Shown in pieces: positions 34,529 through 42,479 of a stretch of 64,000 nucleotides of DNA. The notes below the pieces were generated by a model, which saw only the letters and a program-made list of their open reading frames with translations, did no database searches and was not told the DNA's origin. The position numbers were made by a program, and so were the translations under genes. Location: positions 62,001 through 126,000 of the forward strand of contig CAKTXZ010000007.1 in the NCBI GenBank assembly GCA_934632155.1, in the 5' to 3' direction. This DNA is from an uncultured Clostridia bacterium (GTDB lineage: Bacteria > Bacillota > Clostridia > Christensenellales > Aristaeellaceae). Each line of letters begins with the position of its first letter. Position 1 is the stretch's first letter.

Positions 34529-35202
34529 TTTTCTGCGTCGAGGATGACGCCAGTATTCGGGATATTGAGGTATACGCGCTGCGGTCCACCGGCTTTGAGG
34601 CGCGCGGCTTTGCCGACGGCGATTCCTTTCTGAACGCGCTGGCGCAGGAAACGCCCGAGCTGGTGGTGCTGGACGTGATGCTGCCGGGCATGGATGGGCT
34701 GGAGCTCCTGCGGCGCATGAAGGCGTCGCCCGCGCTGCGCGACATTCCCGTGGTCATGGCCACGGCGAAGGACGCGGAATATGATAAGATTCAGGGGCTG
34801 GATCAGGGCGCGGATTATTACCTGACCAAGCCCTTCGGCGTGATGGAGCTGGTTTCCTGCGTACGCGCGGTGCTGCGCCGCGCCCGTCCGCAGGCCAAGG
34901 ATGACGCCGCGCTGCGCGCGGGCGATGTGGCGCTGCACCCGGACGAGCACACCGTAACGGTTCACGGCGCGCGCGTTCAACTGACCTATAAGGAATTTGA
35001 GCTGCTGCGGCTCTTCCTTGCGCATCCCGGCATGGTGTTCACGCGCGAAAAGCTGATGGAGATCATCTGGGGCATGGATTATCTGGGCGAAACGCGCACG
35101 GTGGACGTGCATATCCGCACGCTAAGGCAAAAGCTGGGCGAGCGGGGCGACTGCATTCAAACCGTGCGCGGGGTAGGCTATCGATGGGAGACGGACGCAT
35201 GA
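34525..35202 (+). CDS. phoB: Phosphate response regulator (PhoB/PhoP, OmpR family)
   Basis: 225 residues. The receiver domain has the phospho-acceptor Asp50 in LVVLDVMLPGMDG, acidic pair ED near residue 6, Thr in ATAKD and Lys in LTKPF. The C-terminal winged helix (about 125-225) ends in RTVDVHIRTLRQKLGERGDCIQTVRGVGY. AAGGAGG precedes ATG 34525. Overlaps phoU and phoR. Likely activates this operon through the candidate PHO box. It is slightly shorter than average at the linker. Confidence 0.94.
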   Translation: MIFCVEDDASIRDIEVYALRSTGFEARGFADGDSFLNALAQETPELVVLDVMLPGMDGLELLRRMKASPALRDIPVVMATAKDAEYDKIQGLDQGADYYLTKPFGVMELVSCVRAVLRRARPQAKDDAALRAGDVALHPDEHTVTVHGARVQLTYKEFELLRLFLAHPGMVFTREKLMEIIWGMDYLGETRTVDVHIRTLRQKLGERGDCIQTVRGVGYRWETDA

Positions 35203-36923
35203 CCCGAAAAATTTTTCACGCCATTTTGCTCTCTGCCGCCGCGGCGCTGGCGCTGAGCATGGTCATTGTCATCGGCTGCCTGTACGAATACTTCGGCCGC
35301 GTACAGGAAACCCAAATGAAGGACGAGCTTTCGCTGGCCGCGGCGGGCGTAAGCGCGGGCGGGGAGGAATATCTTTCGCGCCTCGCGCCCTCCGACCATT
35401 ACCGGCTGACATGGATTGCGCCCGACGGCACGGTGCGGCTGGATACGCGCGCGGGCGCGGAGGAAATGGATAACCACGCCGGCCGCGCCGAAATTCGCGA
35501 GGCGCTTGCGATGGGCGACGGCGAGAGTGTGCGCTATTCGGCGACGCTTCTGGAGAAAACCATGTATTGCGCCCGGCGGCTGGATGACGGCAGCGTTTTG
35601 CGCATCAGCGTCAGCCGCACCAGCGTCGGCATGCTGGCGCTGGGCATTTTGCAGCCGATCCTGTGGGTGATTCTCGCGGCGCTGGCGCTGGCGGCGCTTT
35701 TGGCAGGGCGGCTGTCGCGGCGCATCATCGAGCCGCTCAACCGGCTGGATCTGGAGCATCCGCTGGACAACGACGCCTACGAGGAGCTTGCGCCGCTTTT
35801 GCACCGTATCAACGCGCAGCGCGGGCAAATCGACGCGCAGCTGCGCGAGCTGGAACGGCGAACGAGCGAATTTCGCCAGATTACGGATAATATGCGCGAG
35901 GGCTTGGTGCTGCTGGACGGCGAGAGGCGGGTACTGAGCGTAAACGAAACGGCGCGCCGCCTGTTTCAGGCCGACGACGACTGCGTCGGGCAGGATTTCC
36001 TGACGCTGGATCGCAGCCCGGATATGAGCGCCGCCATTGCCGCCGCCATGCAGGAGGGACACGCCGTTCTGCGGGCCGTCCGCGGCGCGCGGCGGTATCA
36101 GTTCGACGTCAACCGCATTGATTCGGACGGAAAAGCGGCGGGCGCGGTGCTGCTGGCCGTGGACGTTACCGAGCAGGAGGAGGCCGAGCAGCGCCGCCGC
36201 GAATTCAGCGCCAATGTGTCCCATGAGCTCAAAACGCCGCTACAGGGCATTATCGGCAGCGCGGAGCTGATTGAGAACGGCCTGGTTCAGCCGGCGGATC
36301 TGCCGCGCTTTGCGGGGCACATCCGCGCCGAGGGGCAGCGGCTGGTCACGCTCATCGGCGATATCATTCGCCTTTCGCAATTGGACGAGAACGTCGACAT
36401 GCCGCGCGAACGGGTGGATTTGCTCGCGCTGGCGCAGGAAACAGCGCGCGATCTTTCCGAAGCGGCAGAGAAAAAGCGCGTTACAATCAACGTTGCAGGC
36501 ACGGAAACGACGATTTGGGGCGTTCGGCGGCTTTTGTATGAAATGCTCTATAACCTTTGCGACAATGCGATTCGTTATAATCGCGCGGACGGGCATGTGA
36601 ACGTGCGCGTCGGCACGGAGGAGCGGCGTGCGGTCGTTAGGGTCGAGGACGACGGCGCAGGCATTGCGCCGGAGTATCAGCAGCGTGTCTTCGAGCGCTT
36701 TTACCGCGTGGATAAAAGCCATTCCAAGGCCTCCGGCGGCACGGGGCTTGGCCTGTCCATCGTAAAGCACGCCGTGCAGTATCACGGCGGCGCCGTCTCG
36801 CTGCACAGCGCGCCCGGCGAGGGCACCAGCGTGCGCGTAGAGCTGCCGGCGACGGAAAAGCCGGAAAACAACGCCGAAGCAGAAAGCGCGCGCGCAGGCA
36901 GCGCATGCTCGCAACCCAAATAA
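35199..36923 (+). CDS. phoR: Phosphate sensor histidine kinase PhoR
   Basis: 574 residues. TM1 spans about 5-30, an extracytoplasmic segment about 31-150, TM2 about 155-178, then a short linker, a PAS domain (about 222-310, DNMREGLVLLDGERRVLSVN), the dimerisation domain with His342 in NVSHELKTPLQG, and the ATPase domain with N box NLCDNAIRYN, DDGAGI and GGTGLGLSIVKH. ATG 35199 overlaps the phoB stop and has GGGAG upstream; ATG 35184 is possible but poorly placed. It phosphorylates the preceding regulator in low phosphate. A terminator and a hairpin array follow. Confidence 0.94.
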   Translation: MTRKIFHAILLSAAAALALSMVIVIGCLYEYFGRVQETQMKDELSLAAAGVSAGGEEYLSRLAPSDHYRLTWIAPDGTVRLDTRAGAEEMDNHAGRAEIREALAMGDGESVRYSATLLEKTMYCARRLDDGSVLRISVSRTSVGMLALGILQPILWVILAALALAALLAGRLSRRIIEPLNRLDLEHPLDNDAYEELAPLLHRINAQRGQIDAQLRELERRTSEFRQITDNMREGLVLLDGERRVLSVNETARRLFQADDDCVGQDFLTLDRSPDMSAAIAAAMQEGHAVLRAVRGARRYQFDVNRIDSDGKAAGAVLLAVDVTEQEEAEQRRREFSANVSHELKTPLQGIIGSAELIENGLVQPADLPRFAGHIRAEGQRLVTLIGDIIRLSQLDENVDMPRERVDLLALAQETARDLSEAAEKKRVTINVAGTETTIWGVRRLLYEMLYNLCDNAIRYNRADGHVNVRVGTEERRAVVRVEDDGAGIAPEYQQRVFERFYRVDKSHSKASGGTGLGLSIVKHAVQYHGGAVSLHSAPGEGTSVRVELPATEKPENNAEAESARAGSACSQPK

Positions 36924-36961
36924 GCCTCTGACAGATGCCGCCGCGCAGACTGCCCATCCCC

Positions 36962-37010
36962 AAAACCGCAACCGTTTTGCTGCACGCAAACGGATGCGGT
37001 TTTCATTTTT
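36962..37010 (+). terminator. Terminator of the pst-pho operon
   Basis: AAAACCGCAACCGTTTTGC and GCAAACGGATGCGGTTTT form a long stem with one mismatch and one bulge around TGCAC, followed by CATTTTTT. Confidence 0.85.
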
Positions 37011-37308
37011 TGATTGTCAGCGTAACGCCTCTGGCGTCCCGCTGACCCGGAGAAATCGCCGTGCGATTTTCCTAATCATTATTTTTTTGATTGTCAGCGT
37101 AACGCCTCCGGCGTCCCGCTGACCCGGAGAAATCGCCGTGCGATTTTCCTAATCATTATTTTTTTTTGATTGTCAGCGTAACGCCTCCGGCGTCCTGCTG
37201 ACCCGGAGAAATCGCCGTGCGATTTTCCTAATCATTATTTTTTTTTGATTGTCAGCGTAACGCCTCCAGCGTCCCGCTGACCCGGAGAAATCGCCGTGCG
37301 ATTTTCCG
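37011..37308 (+). repeat. Four tandem 77-79 bp double-hairpin repeats
   Basis: Units begin at 37011, 37088, 37167 and 37246 with TGATTGTCAGCG. Each has hairpin 1, GTCAGCG...CGCTGAC enclosing ACGCC/GGCGT, and hairpin 2, AAATCGC-CGT-GCGATTT. A run of seven to nine T separates the units, and its length explains the 77 to 79 spacing. Copies differ at only a few loop bases (CTC/CCC, CCG/CCA, CCC/CTG). The last copy loses the T-run. On the plus strand each unit looks like a terminator, but one would suffice; the array may be a REP-like element. It lies between convergent genes. Confidence 0.9.
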
Positions 37309-37363
37309 CACCAATATCCTATGGGAAGCGCGGCAAAGCGGCGTGGCAGGCGCGTCCTCCGCG

Positions 37364-37576
37364 TTACCGCTCGTCCTCGAGCGCCTCGGCGGCCTCCATC
37401 AGCTTCCTGAGCGCGGCGTCCATGCGCGCCAGATCCAGCCGAACGCCCAGATCGGCCTGCTCGGCCAAGCAATCGGCCGCGTCGTCGCGAACATCCTCCA
37501 AATCGGCCATGAGGTCGTTGATTCCCCGTGCAATTTCATTCAGATCCTTCTGATAAGCATACGTCGGCTTTTCCAT
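37364..37576 (-). CDS. 70-residue predicted helical protein, unknown
   Basis: Acidic and almost wholly helical: residues 10-70 show heptad-like spacing (LNEIARGINDLMADLEDV, then LDLARMDAALRKLMEAAEALE), suggesting a coiled coil. One cysteine, no motif. AAGGAGG five bases before the ATG and the 10-bp distance to queA argue that it is a real gene at the end of the ruv-queA series. I do not recognise a family and no function can be given. Confidence 0.7.
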   Translation of the reverse strand: MEKPTYAYQKDLNEIARGINDLMADLEDVRDDAADCLAEQADLGVRLDLARMDAALRKLMEAAEALEDER

Positions 37577-37586
37577 GTCGGCCTCC

Positions 37587-38612
37587 TTACAGAATCAGCA
37601 TACAATCGCCAAAGGAAAAGAAGCGGTATTCCTTTTCCACGGCCTCCCGATAAGCGTCCAGCGCCTCTTCCCGCCCCATCATGGCCGAAATCAGCATCAG
37701 CAGCGTGCTTTCGGGCAGGTGAAAATTGGTCAGCAGCACGTCCGTGGCCTTCAGCTTTACGCCGGGCGTAATGAAGATATTCGTCATGCCCATGCCGGGG
37801 TGCACCACGCCGTTCGCGTCCGCCACGGTCTCCAGCGTGCGAACGGACGTCGTGCCGATGCACACGATACGGCCGCCCGCCGCGCGCGCCGCGTTAATCT
37901 TATCGGCGGCCTCGGGCGTGACCTGATAGTATTCCGAATGCATGACATGCCGGCTCACGTCCTCCACCTTGACGGGGCGGAAGGTGCCAAGCCCGACGTG
38001 CAGCAGCACCGGCACAATCTCCACGCCCTTTTCACGGACGCGGCGCAGCACATCCTGCGTGAAATGCAGCCCGGCCGTTGGCGCGGCGGCGCTGCCCTCC
38101 TGCCGGGCGTAAACCGTCTGGTACTGCGACGGGTCGTCCAGCTTTTCGTGAATATAGGGCGGAAGCGGCATTTCGCCCAGCCTGTCCAGCAGCTCCTCGA
38201 ACACGCCGTCGTACAGGAATTTGACCACGCGGCCGCCCGCGTCCGTCGTTTCCCCAATTTCTGCGCGCAGCAGCCCGCCGCCGAAGGATACGACCGCGCC
38301 CTGCCGCAGACGCCGCCCCGGGCGCACCAGCGTTTCCCATTGATCCTTATCGATGCGGCGCAGCAGCAGCACCTCCGCCGGCACGTGCGTATCCTCCTTT
38401 TCGCCCAGAAGGCGCGCGGGAATCACGCGCGTTTCATTGACGACCATCACGTCGCCCGGGCGAAGATATTCGGGCAAATCACGAAAAATTCTATCCTCCC
38501 GCACGCCCGTGTCGCGGTGAATGACCATCATTCGCGCCGCGTCGCGCGGCTGCGCCGGCGTCTGCGCAATCAGACGCTCGGGCAGGTCGTAATAAAAATC
38601 CGATGTTTTCAT
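37587..38612 (-). CDS. queA: tRNA preQ1(34) S-adenosylmethionine ribosyltransferase-isomerase
   Basis: 341 residues, normal length. Transfers the ribosyl part of SAM to preQ1 in the tRNA wobble position, making epoxyqueuosine. Family segments include FYYDLPERLIAQTPAQPRDAARM at the N-terminus, DVMVVNETRVIPARL, PPYIHEKLDDPSQYQTVYA and PTAGLHFT, FHLPESTLLMLISA near the end. AAAAGGAAG precedes the start. tgt, its usual partner, is not in the window. It follows a GNAT gene by 54 bp that carry a 15-bp direct repeat. Confidence 0.96.
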   Translation of the reverse strand: MKTSDFYYDLPERLIAQTPAQPRDAARMMVIHRDTGVREDRIFRDLPEYLRPGDVMVVNETRVIPARLLGEKEDTHVPAEVLLLRRIDKDQWETLVRPGRRLRQGAVVSFGGGLLRAEIGETTDAGGRVVKFLYDGVFEELLDRLGEMPLPPYIHEKLDDPSQYQTVYARQEGSAAAPTAGLHFTQDVLRRVREKGVEIVPVLLHVGLGTFRPVKVEDVSRHVMHSEYYQVTPEAADKINAARAAGGRIVCIGTTSVRTLETVADANGVVHPGMGMTNIFITPGVKLKATDVLLTNFHLPESTLLMLISAMMGREEALDAYREAVEKEYRFFSFGDCMLIL

Positions 38613-38626
38613 AGCGATGCTTCCTT

Positions 38627-38659
38627 TTGCATGGAATAAAAATGTTGCATGGAATAAAA
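38627..38659. repeat. 15-bp direct repeat before queA
   Basis: TTGCATGGAATAAAA occurs at 38627-38641 and 38645-38659, 18 bp apart, filling most of the 54-bp space between the GNAT gene and queA. It overlaps the queA ribosome site region and could be an operator pair or a local duplication. Confidence 0.6.
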
Positions 38660-38666
38660 TGAAAAA

Positions 38667-39173
38667 TCAATTCGCTCGAACGCTCGGCGCATTCCATTGA
38701 TACGCCATGCGCGGGCCCACGCCGCGCAGGTGCACAACGCCGCAATAGGCAAAGCCATTCTTTTCAGCCAGCGCCTGCATGACGCGATTGTCCTTGTGCG
38801 TATCCATGCGCAGCGCGCGATAGCTCCGCTTGGCAGAGGCAAGGCATGCGGCAAAAACGCCGTGCGAAAGCCCGTCGGAGGCGATCCGATGAATCACGCC
38901 GTAGGGCTGATCGTCAATCCATGCGCCGTCGATGACGGCATAATCCGGATCGGGGCCGGGAATCAGCGCGAATACGCCGCGCACGGCGCCGGATTCCTCC
39001 ACGGTAAAGAGCGTTCCTGCGGCAATATCCTCCGCCAGCGTTTCAGGATCGGGATAGACGGTGTTCCATTGGTTGGGGTTGCCATGCGCGCGCATGAACG
39101 CCTTCGCGGCGTCGTATACCCGCGCAAGCTCGGGCAAATCAGCCATGACGGCCGAACGAATCAAAAGCGGCAT
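38667..39173 (-). CDS. GNAT-family N-acetyltransferase
   Basis: 168 residues with the GNAT fold: IRSAVMADLPELARVY at the start, GAVRGVFALIPG as the beta-4 region, IHRIASDGLSHGVFAACLASAK for acetyl-CoA binding (a looser version of the usual Q/RxxGxG/A), and THKDNRVMQALAEKNGFAYCGVVHL, the typical C-terminal N-x-x-x-x-x-x-x-x-GF element. AAAGGAAG before ATG 39173 sets the start. It follows ruvB by 25 bp. The substrate is unknown; the family acetylates amines on small molecules or proteins. Confidence 0.88.
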   Translation of the reverse strand: MPLLIRSAVMADLPELARVYDAAKAFMRAHGNPNQWNTVYPDPETLAEDIAAGTLFTVEESGAVRGVFALIPGPDPDYAVIDGAWIDDQPYGVIHRIASDGLSHGVFAACLASAKRSYRALRMDTHKDNRVMQALAEKNGFAYCGVVHLRGVGPRMAYQWNAPSVRAN

Positions 39174-39198
39174 GCTGCTTCCTTTCCAAAATAAAGAA

Positions 39199-40248
39199 TC
39201 AGAAAAGCGCGGTCTGCTCCGCCTCGGGCGGGTTGGCGGCGGGCGGTGCGGCAGGCGGCGTTTTGCCCAGATGCGCATACGCCAGCGGCGTGGCGACGCG
39301 GCCGCGCGGCGTGCGCATGATAAAGCCCAGCTGCATCAGGTAGGGCTCGTATACGTCCTCGATGGTTACGGAATCCTCGCCCGTGACGGCGGCCAGCGTG
39401 TCCAGCCCCACCGGCCCGCCGCCAAACTTATCCACCATCGCGGTGAGCACGGCGCGGTCCACGCGGTCAAGCCCCAGCACGTCCACATCCTGCATGCTCA
39501 GGCTCTCGCGCGCAAGCGCCGCCGTAATACGGCCGTCGCCGCGCACCTGCGCAAAATCCCGTACGCGCTTGAGCAGGCGGTTGGCGATACGCGGCGTGCC
39601 CCGGCTGCGGCGGGCAATTTCCAAAATGCCGTCGTCGTCATAGGCCATGCCCAAAATGCCCGCGGAACGCGCGACGATACGGCTCAGCTCCTCGGGCGAA
39701 TACATTTCAAGCCGGAAGATAATGCCGAAGCGGTCGCGCAGCGGCGCGGAAAGCCGCCCGGCGCGCGTGGTCGCCCCGATGAGCGTAAACTTAGGCAGAT
39801 CCAGCCGCATGGAGCGCGCCGTGGGTCCCTTGCCGATCATGATGTCCAGCGCGTAATCCTCCATCGCGGGATAGAGCACCTCCTCCACCGCGCGGGAGAG
39901 GCGATGAATCTCGTCGATAAAGAGCACGTCGCCTGCGTTGAGGTTGGTTAAAATGGAGGCCAGATCGCCCGGACGCTCGATCGCCGGGCCGGAGGTAACG
40001 CGGATGTTCTGCCCCATCTCCGCCGCCACAATGCAGGCCAGCGTCGTCTTGCCAAGCCCCGGCGGGCCGTAGAGCAGAATATGATCCAGCGCGTCGCGCC
40101 GCTTAAGCGCCGCGTTGATGTAAATGCTCAAGCTGCTTTTTACCTTGTCCTGCCCGATATATTCCCGTAAATGACGCGGCCGCAGGGAGGTCTCGATCTC
40201 CTCGTCCTCCTTGCGCAAGCCCGTCATGACCAAGCGGTCGTCCTCCAT
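39199..40248 (-). CDS. ruvB: Holliday junction branch migration ATPase RuvB
   Basis: 349 residues. AAA+ motor that drives RuvA-bound Holliday junctions. SLRPRHLREYIGQDKVKSSL is at residues 21-40, Walker A GPPGLGKTT at 61-69, VLFIDEIHRLSRAVEEVLYPAMED as Walker B and sensor region, TLIGATTRAG as sensor 1, and a C-terminal winged helix ending in TPRGRVATPLAY. ATG 40248 has AAAGGAC upstream. The C-terminal 20 residues are Ala/Pro-rich. It is separated from ruvA by 175 bp, longer than usual in this operon, with no clear promoter in between. Confidence 0.97.
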   Translation of the reverse strand: MEDDRLVMTGLRKEDEEIETSLRPRHLREYIGQDKVKSSLSIYINAALKRRDALDHILLYGPPGLGKTTLACIVAAEMGQNIRVTSGPAIERPGDLASILTNLNAGDVLFIDEIHRLSRAVEEVLYPAMEDYALDIMIGKGPTARSMRLDLPKFTLIGATTRAGRLSAPLRDRFGIIFRLEMYSPEELSRIVARSAGILGMAYDDDGILEIARRSRGTPRIANRLLKRVRDFAQVRGDGRITAALARESLSMQDVDVLGLDRVDRAVLTAMVDKFGGGPVGLDTLAAVTGEDSVTIEDVYEPYLMQLGFIMRTPRGRVATPLAYAHLGKTPPAAPPAANPPEAEQTALF

Positions 40249-40423
40249 GCGGCACCGTCCTTTCAGCCCGTCGTGTTTTCGGTTCCCCTGCATAGCCGGT
40301 ACGGTTCATCGCATCGGCCTTCTGAGTAAGGCGCGTTCTTCGGCAGGGGCCTGATCGCCCGCCAAATCGGCTTTGGAGGGAAGGGAAAGCCCTCCCGTGC
40401 GTCGCCCGCTAAAGCCGTTTCCG

Positions 40424-41026
40424 TCACAGCCCCGCCATGCCGCGAAGCGCAAGGCGCACCAGCTCGTTGGCGGAATCGCTCTGCCCGCGCACCTGCGCCA
40501 GCGCGCGGGAGGCCTCCACGGGCGTGTAGCCCAGCGCCTGCAGCGCGGCCAGCGCCTCGACGGCGGCGTCCTCCTGCACGGGGGAAAGAGGCGCACCGGA
40601 GGCGGGCACGGATTCAAATTCGCTCTCCGTCACCTTTTCCTTCAGCTCCAGCGCGATACGCTGCGCCGTTTTCTTGCCCACGCCGGGGGCGCGGGAAAGC
40701 GTCGCCGCGTCGCCGGTTACAATGGCAAGGGAAAGGTCGCGCAGCGGCATGGCGCTCAAAATCGCCAGCGCCAGCTTGGTGCCCACGCCGCTGACGGAAA
40801 GCAGCTTGAGGAACATGGCCTTTTCCTCCCGCGTGGCAAAGCCGAACAGCTCCATCGCGTCCTCCCGAACCGAAAGATAGGTGAACAGCTTCATTGTTTT
40901 GCCCACGGGCGGCGTTTCCTGCAGCGTGGTCATGCTGACGAAGAGCAGATAGCCCACGTCCTGCACGTCGAGCACCAGCTCGTTTTGCCCCTTATCGGCA
41001 ACCGTGCCCTTCAAGTATGCGTACAT
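40424..41026 (-). CDS. ruvA: Holliday junction DNA-binding protein RuvA
   Basis: 200 residues in three domains: an OB-fold (MYAYLKGTVADKG to about 65), a double helix-hairpin-helix domain (LLSVSGVGTKLALAIL and LSRAPGVGKKTAQRIALELK) and a C-terminal RuvB-binding helix bundle (AVEALAALQALGYTPVEASRAL). Tetramers hold the Holliday junction open. It follows ruvC by 18 bp. Length is normal. Confidence 0.97.
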   Translation of the reverse strand: MYAYLKGTVADKGQNELVLDVQDVGYLLFVSMTTLQETPPVGKTMKLFTYLSVREDAMELFGFATREEKAMFLKLLSVSGVGTKLALAILSAMPLRDLSLAIVTGDAATLSRAPGVGKKTAQRIALELKEKVTESEFESVPASGAPLSPVQEDAAVEALAALQALGYTPVEASRALAQVRGQSDSANELVRLALRGMAGL

Positions 41027-41044
41027 GCCGTTTTCCTCCGCGCG

Positions 41045-41539
41045 TTATTTCATTAAAAAATGATCCTTCATCCGGCCGGCGGCCGCGTGTGTCAGCGCCG
41101 CCGCCACAGCGTCCGCCGCGTCGTCGGGGCGGATAATATCCGGCAGGTTCAGCAGCAGCTTTACCATCTGCTGAATCTGATGCTTGTCCGCCTTGCCGTA
41201 GCCCGTTACCGCCTGCTTGATCTGCATGGGGGTGTATTCGTAAAGGGGCTTGCCGTATTCCGAGCAGGCGCATAACGCGCAGCCGCGCGCCGCGCCGACG
41301 TTGAGCGCGGTGGTAACGTTCCTGGCGAAAAACAGCTCCTCAAACACGATTTCATCCGGCGAATAAGCGGCGCACAGGCAGCTTACATCCAGAAAAATCT
41401 TATGCAGGCGCTCGGGCATGGGCATATCGGGCGGCGTGATAATTGCCCCGCTTTTAACCAGCCGGTGCCGATGGCCGTCGGTATCCAGAACGCCGTAGCC
41501 CATCGTGGCCAGCCCCGGATCAATGCCTAAGATTCGCAT
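41045..41539 (-). CDS. ruvC: Holliday junction resolvase RuvC
   Basis: 164 residues of the RNase H fold. Catalytic acids: Asp7 in RILGIDPGL, Glu67/68 in EIVFEELFFARN, and the pair in IIRPDDAADAVAAAL near residue 145. It cuts Holliday junctions symmetrically with RuvAB. CAGGAGGCG precedes ATG 41539, and this start gives the family length. First gene of the leftward series. Confidence 0.97.
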   Translation of the reverse strand: MRILGIDPGLATMGYGVLDTDGHRHRLVKSGAIITPPDMPMPERLHKIFLDVSCLCAAYSPDEIVFEELFFARNVTTALNVGAARGCALCACSEYGKPLYEYTPMQIKQAVTGYGKADKHQIQQMVKLLLNLPDIIRPDDAADAVAAALTHAAAGRMKDHFLMK

Positions 41540-41566
41540 GCGCCGCCTCCTGAAAAGGATGCGTTT

Positions 41567-41596
41567 ATTATAGGACAAACATGCTGATTCTGTCAA
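41567..41596 (-). promoter_or_regulatory. Promoter of the ruvCAB series
   Basis: On the minus strand TTGACA (41596-41591), 18 bp, TATAAT (41572-41567), 28 bp before the ruvC start. Both boxes are consensus. I see no LexA-type palindrome. Confidence 0.85.
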
Positions 41597-41672
41597 ATCG
41601 CCCGCGCATTGCGGCGAAAATGTGAACAAACGCGAAAACCGCCGAAAGGGACTGGCGCGAAGCGGCGGGATG

Positions 41673-41681
41673 TGCTATACT
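41673..41681 (+). promoter_or_regulatory. Extended -10 promoter for the membrane protein
   Basis: TGC-TATACT (41673-41681) is an extended -10 box without a recognisable -35, 33 bp before ATG 41714. Confidence 0.5.
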
Positions 41682-41713
41682 GAATGAAAATTTTGAATTC
41701 GGAGGATGTTTCA

Positions 41714-42445
41714 ATGGCAAAGCGGCATCAGCAGCGGACGCATATTTCCGTTCGCAAAAAAAGAGAGGAAGAGGCCAAGCGGTCCAAGCGTCGCGCATTT
41801 TGGGCAAAGCACCGCAAAACGATTCTCATCGCGGCGGTTATTCTGGCAGTGGTCATCGCGGGAGCATGGACGGCCATCGATTATTTCGATACGCCGGGCG
41901 GCTCCATGCGCTATTTCGCCGGGAAGCTGGTTGATAAGCAGCCCGACCAGATCATTCAGAATCTGGGCACCACCAAATCGCCGCGCTATTACTGCTACGG
42001 CACCATGCAAAGCCCGGAGGGCTACACGCTGGATCCAGACAGCTACGCCGCCAACAGCGTCAAGGGCGAGGAGCAGAACTTTTTCTTCAACGCCGACGAT
42101 GAAAACGCGCTGATTCAAGAGGTCTACGTAACCGGCATCGACGGCAAAACAAGCCTGCAGATGGTCGAGGACGTCGCCGGAAACACCATGCTGGCCAAGG
42201 AGATCGTCGCCCGCGACAGCGCGGAAATTGCCGGGCACACGGTGAATTTCCTTTGCTACTGCATGGAATCCAGCACGAAGGACGGCTGGCTTACCACGCT
42301 GGTGATGTATGAGGATTCGATCCGGGACGGCTGCGTGCTGGTCAGCTGCACCAGCGGCAAGCTGCCCAAGGATCAATTGCCCACGGCGGAGCAAATGCTC
42401 ACCGCGGCCCAGCCGATGCTCGCCTGCCTGACGGTCAACAAATAA
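41714..42445 (+). CDS. Single-pass membrane protein, function unknown
   Basis: 243 residues: a very basic N-terminus (about 1-36, RKKREEEAKRSKRRAFWAKH), one transmembrane helix (about 37-56, TILIAAVILAVVIAGAW), and an extracytoplasmic domain of about 185 residues. The topology is N-inside. The outer domain contains IDYFDTPGGSMRYFAGKL, then RYYCYGTMQSPEGYTLDPDSY, and ends in a helix MLTAAQPMLACLTVN. GGAGG before the ATG decides the start. I do not recognise the domain. It precedes the MATE transporter by 34 bp, but relation in function is not evident. Confidence 0.82.
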   Translation: MAKRHQQRTHISVRKKREEEAKRSKRRAFWAKHRKTILIAAVILAVVIAGAWTAIDYFDTPGGSMRYFAGKLVDKQPDQIIQNLGTTKSPRYYCYGTMQSPEGYTLDPDSYAANSVKGEEQNFFFNADDENALIQEVYVTGIDGKTSLQMVEDVAGNTMLAKEIVARDSAEIAGHTVNFLCYCMESSTKDGWLTTLVMYEDSIRDGCVLVSCTSGKLPKDQLPTAEQMLTAAQPMLACLTVNK

Positions 42446-42479
42446 TTTCCGCATTATACGCAAGGAGAAGACAACCTTC

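Noticed and set aside
37011..37308. CRISPR array
   Set aside because: Units are nearly identical over their full length with no variable spacers, and no cas genes occur in the window.
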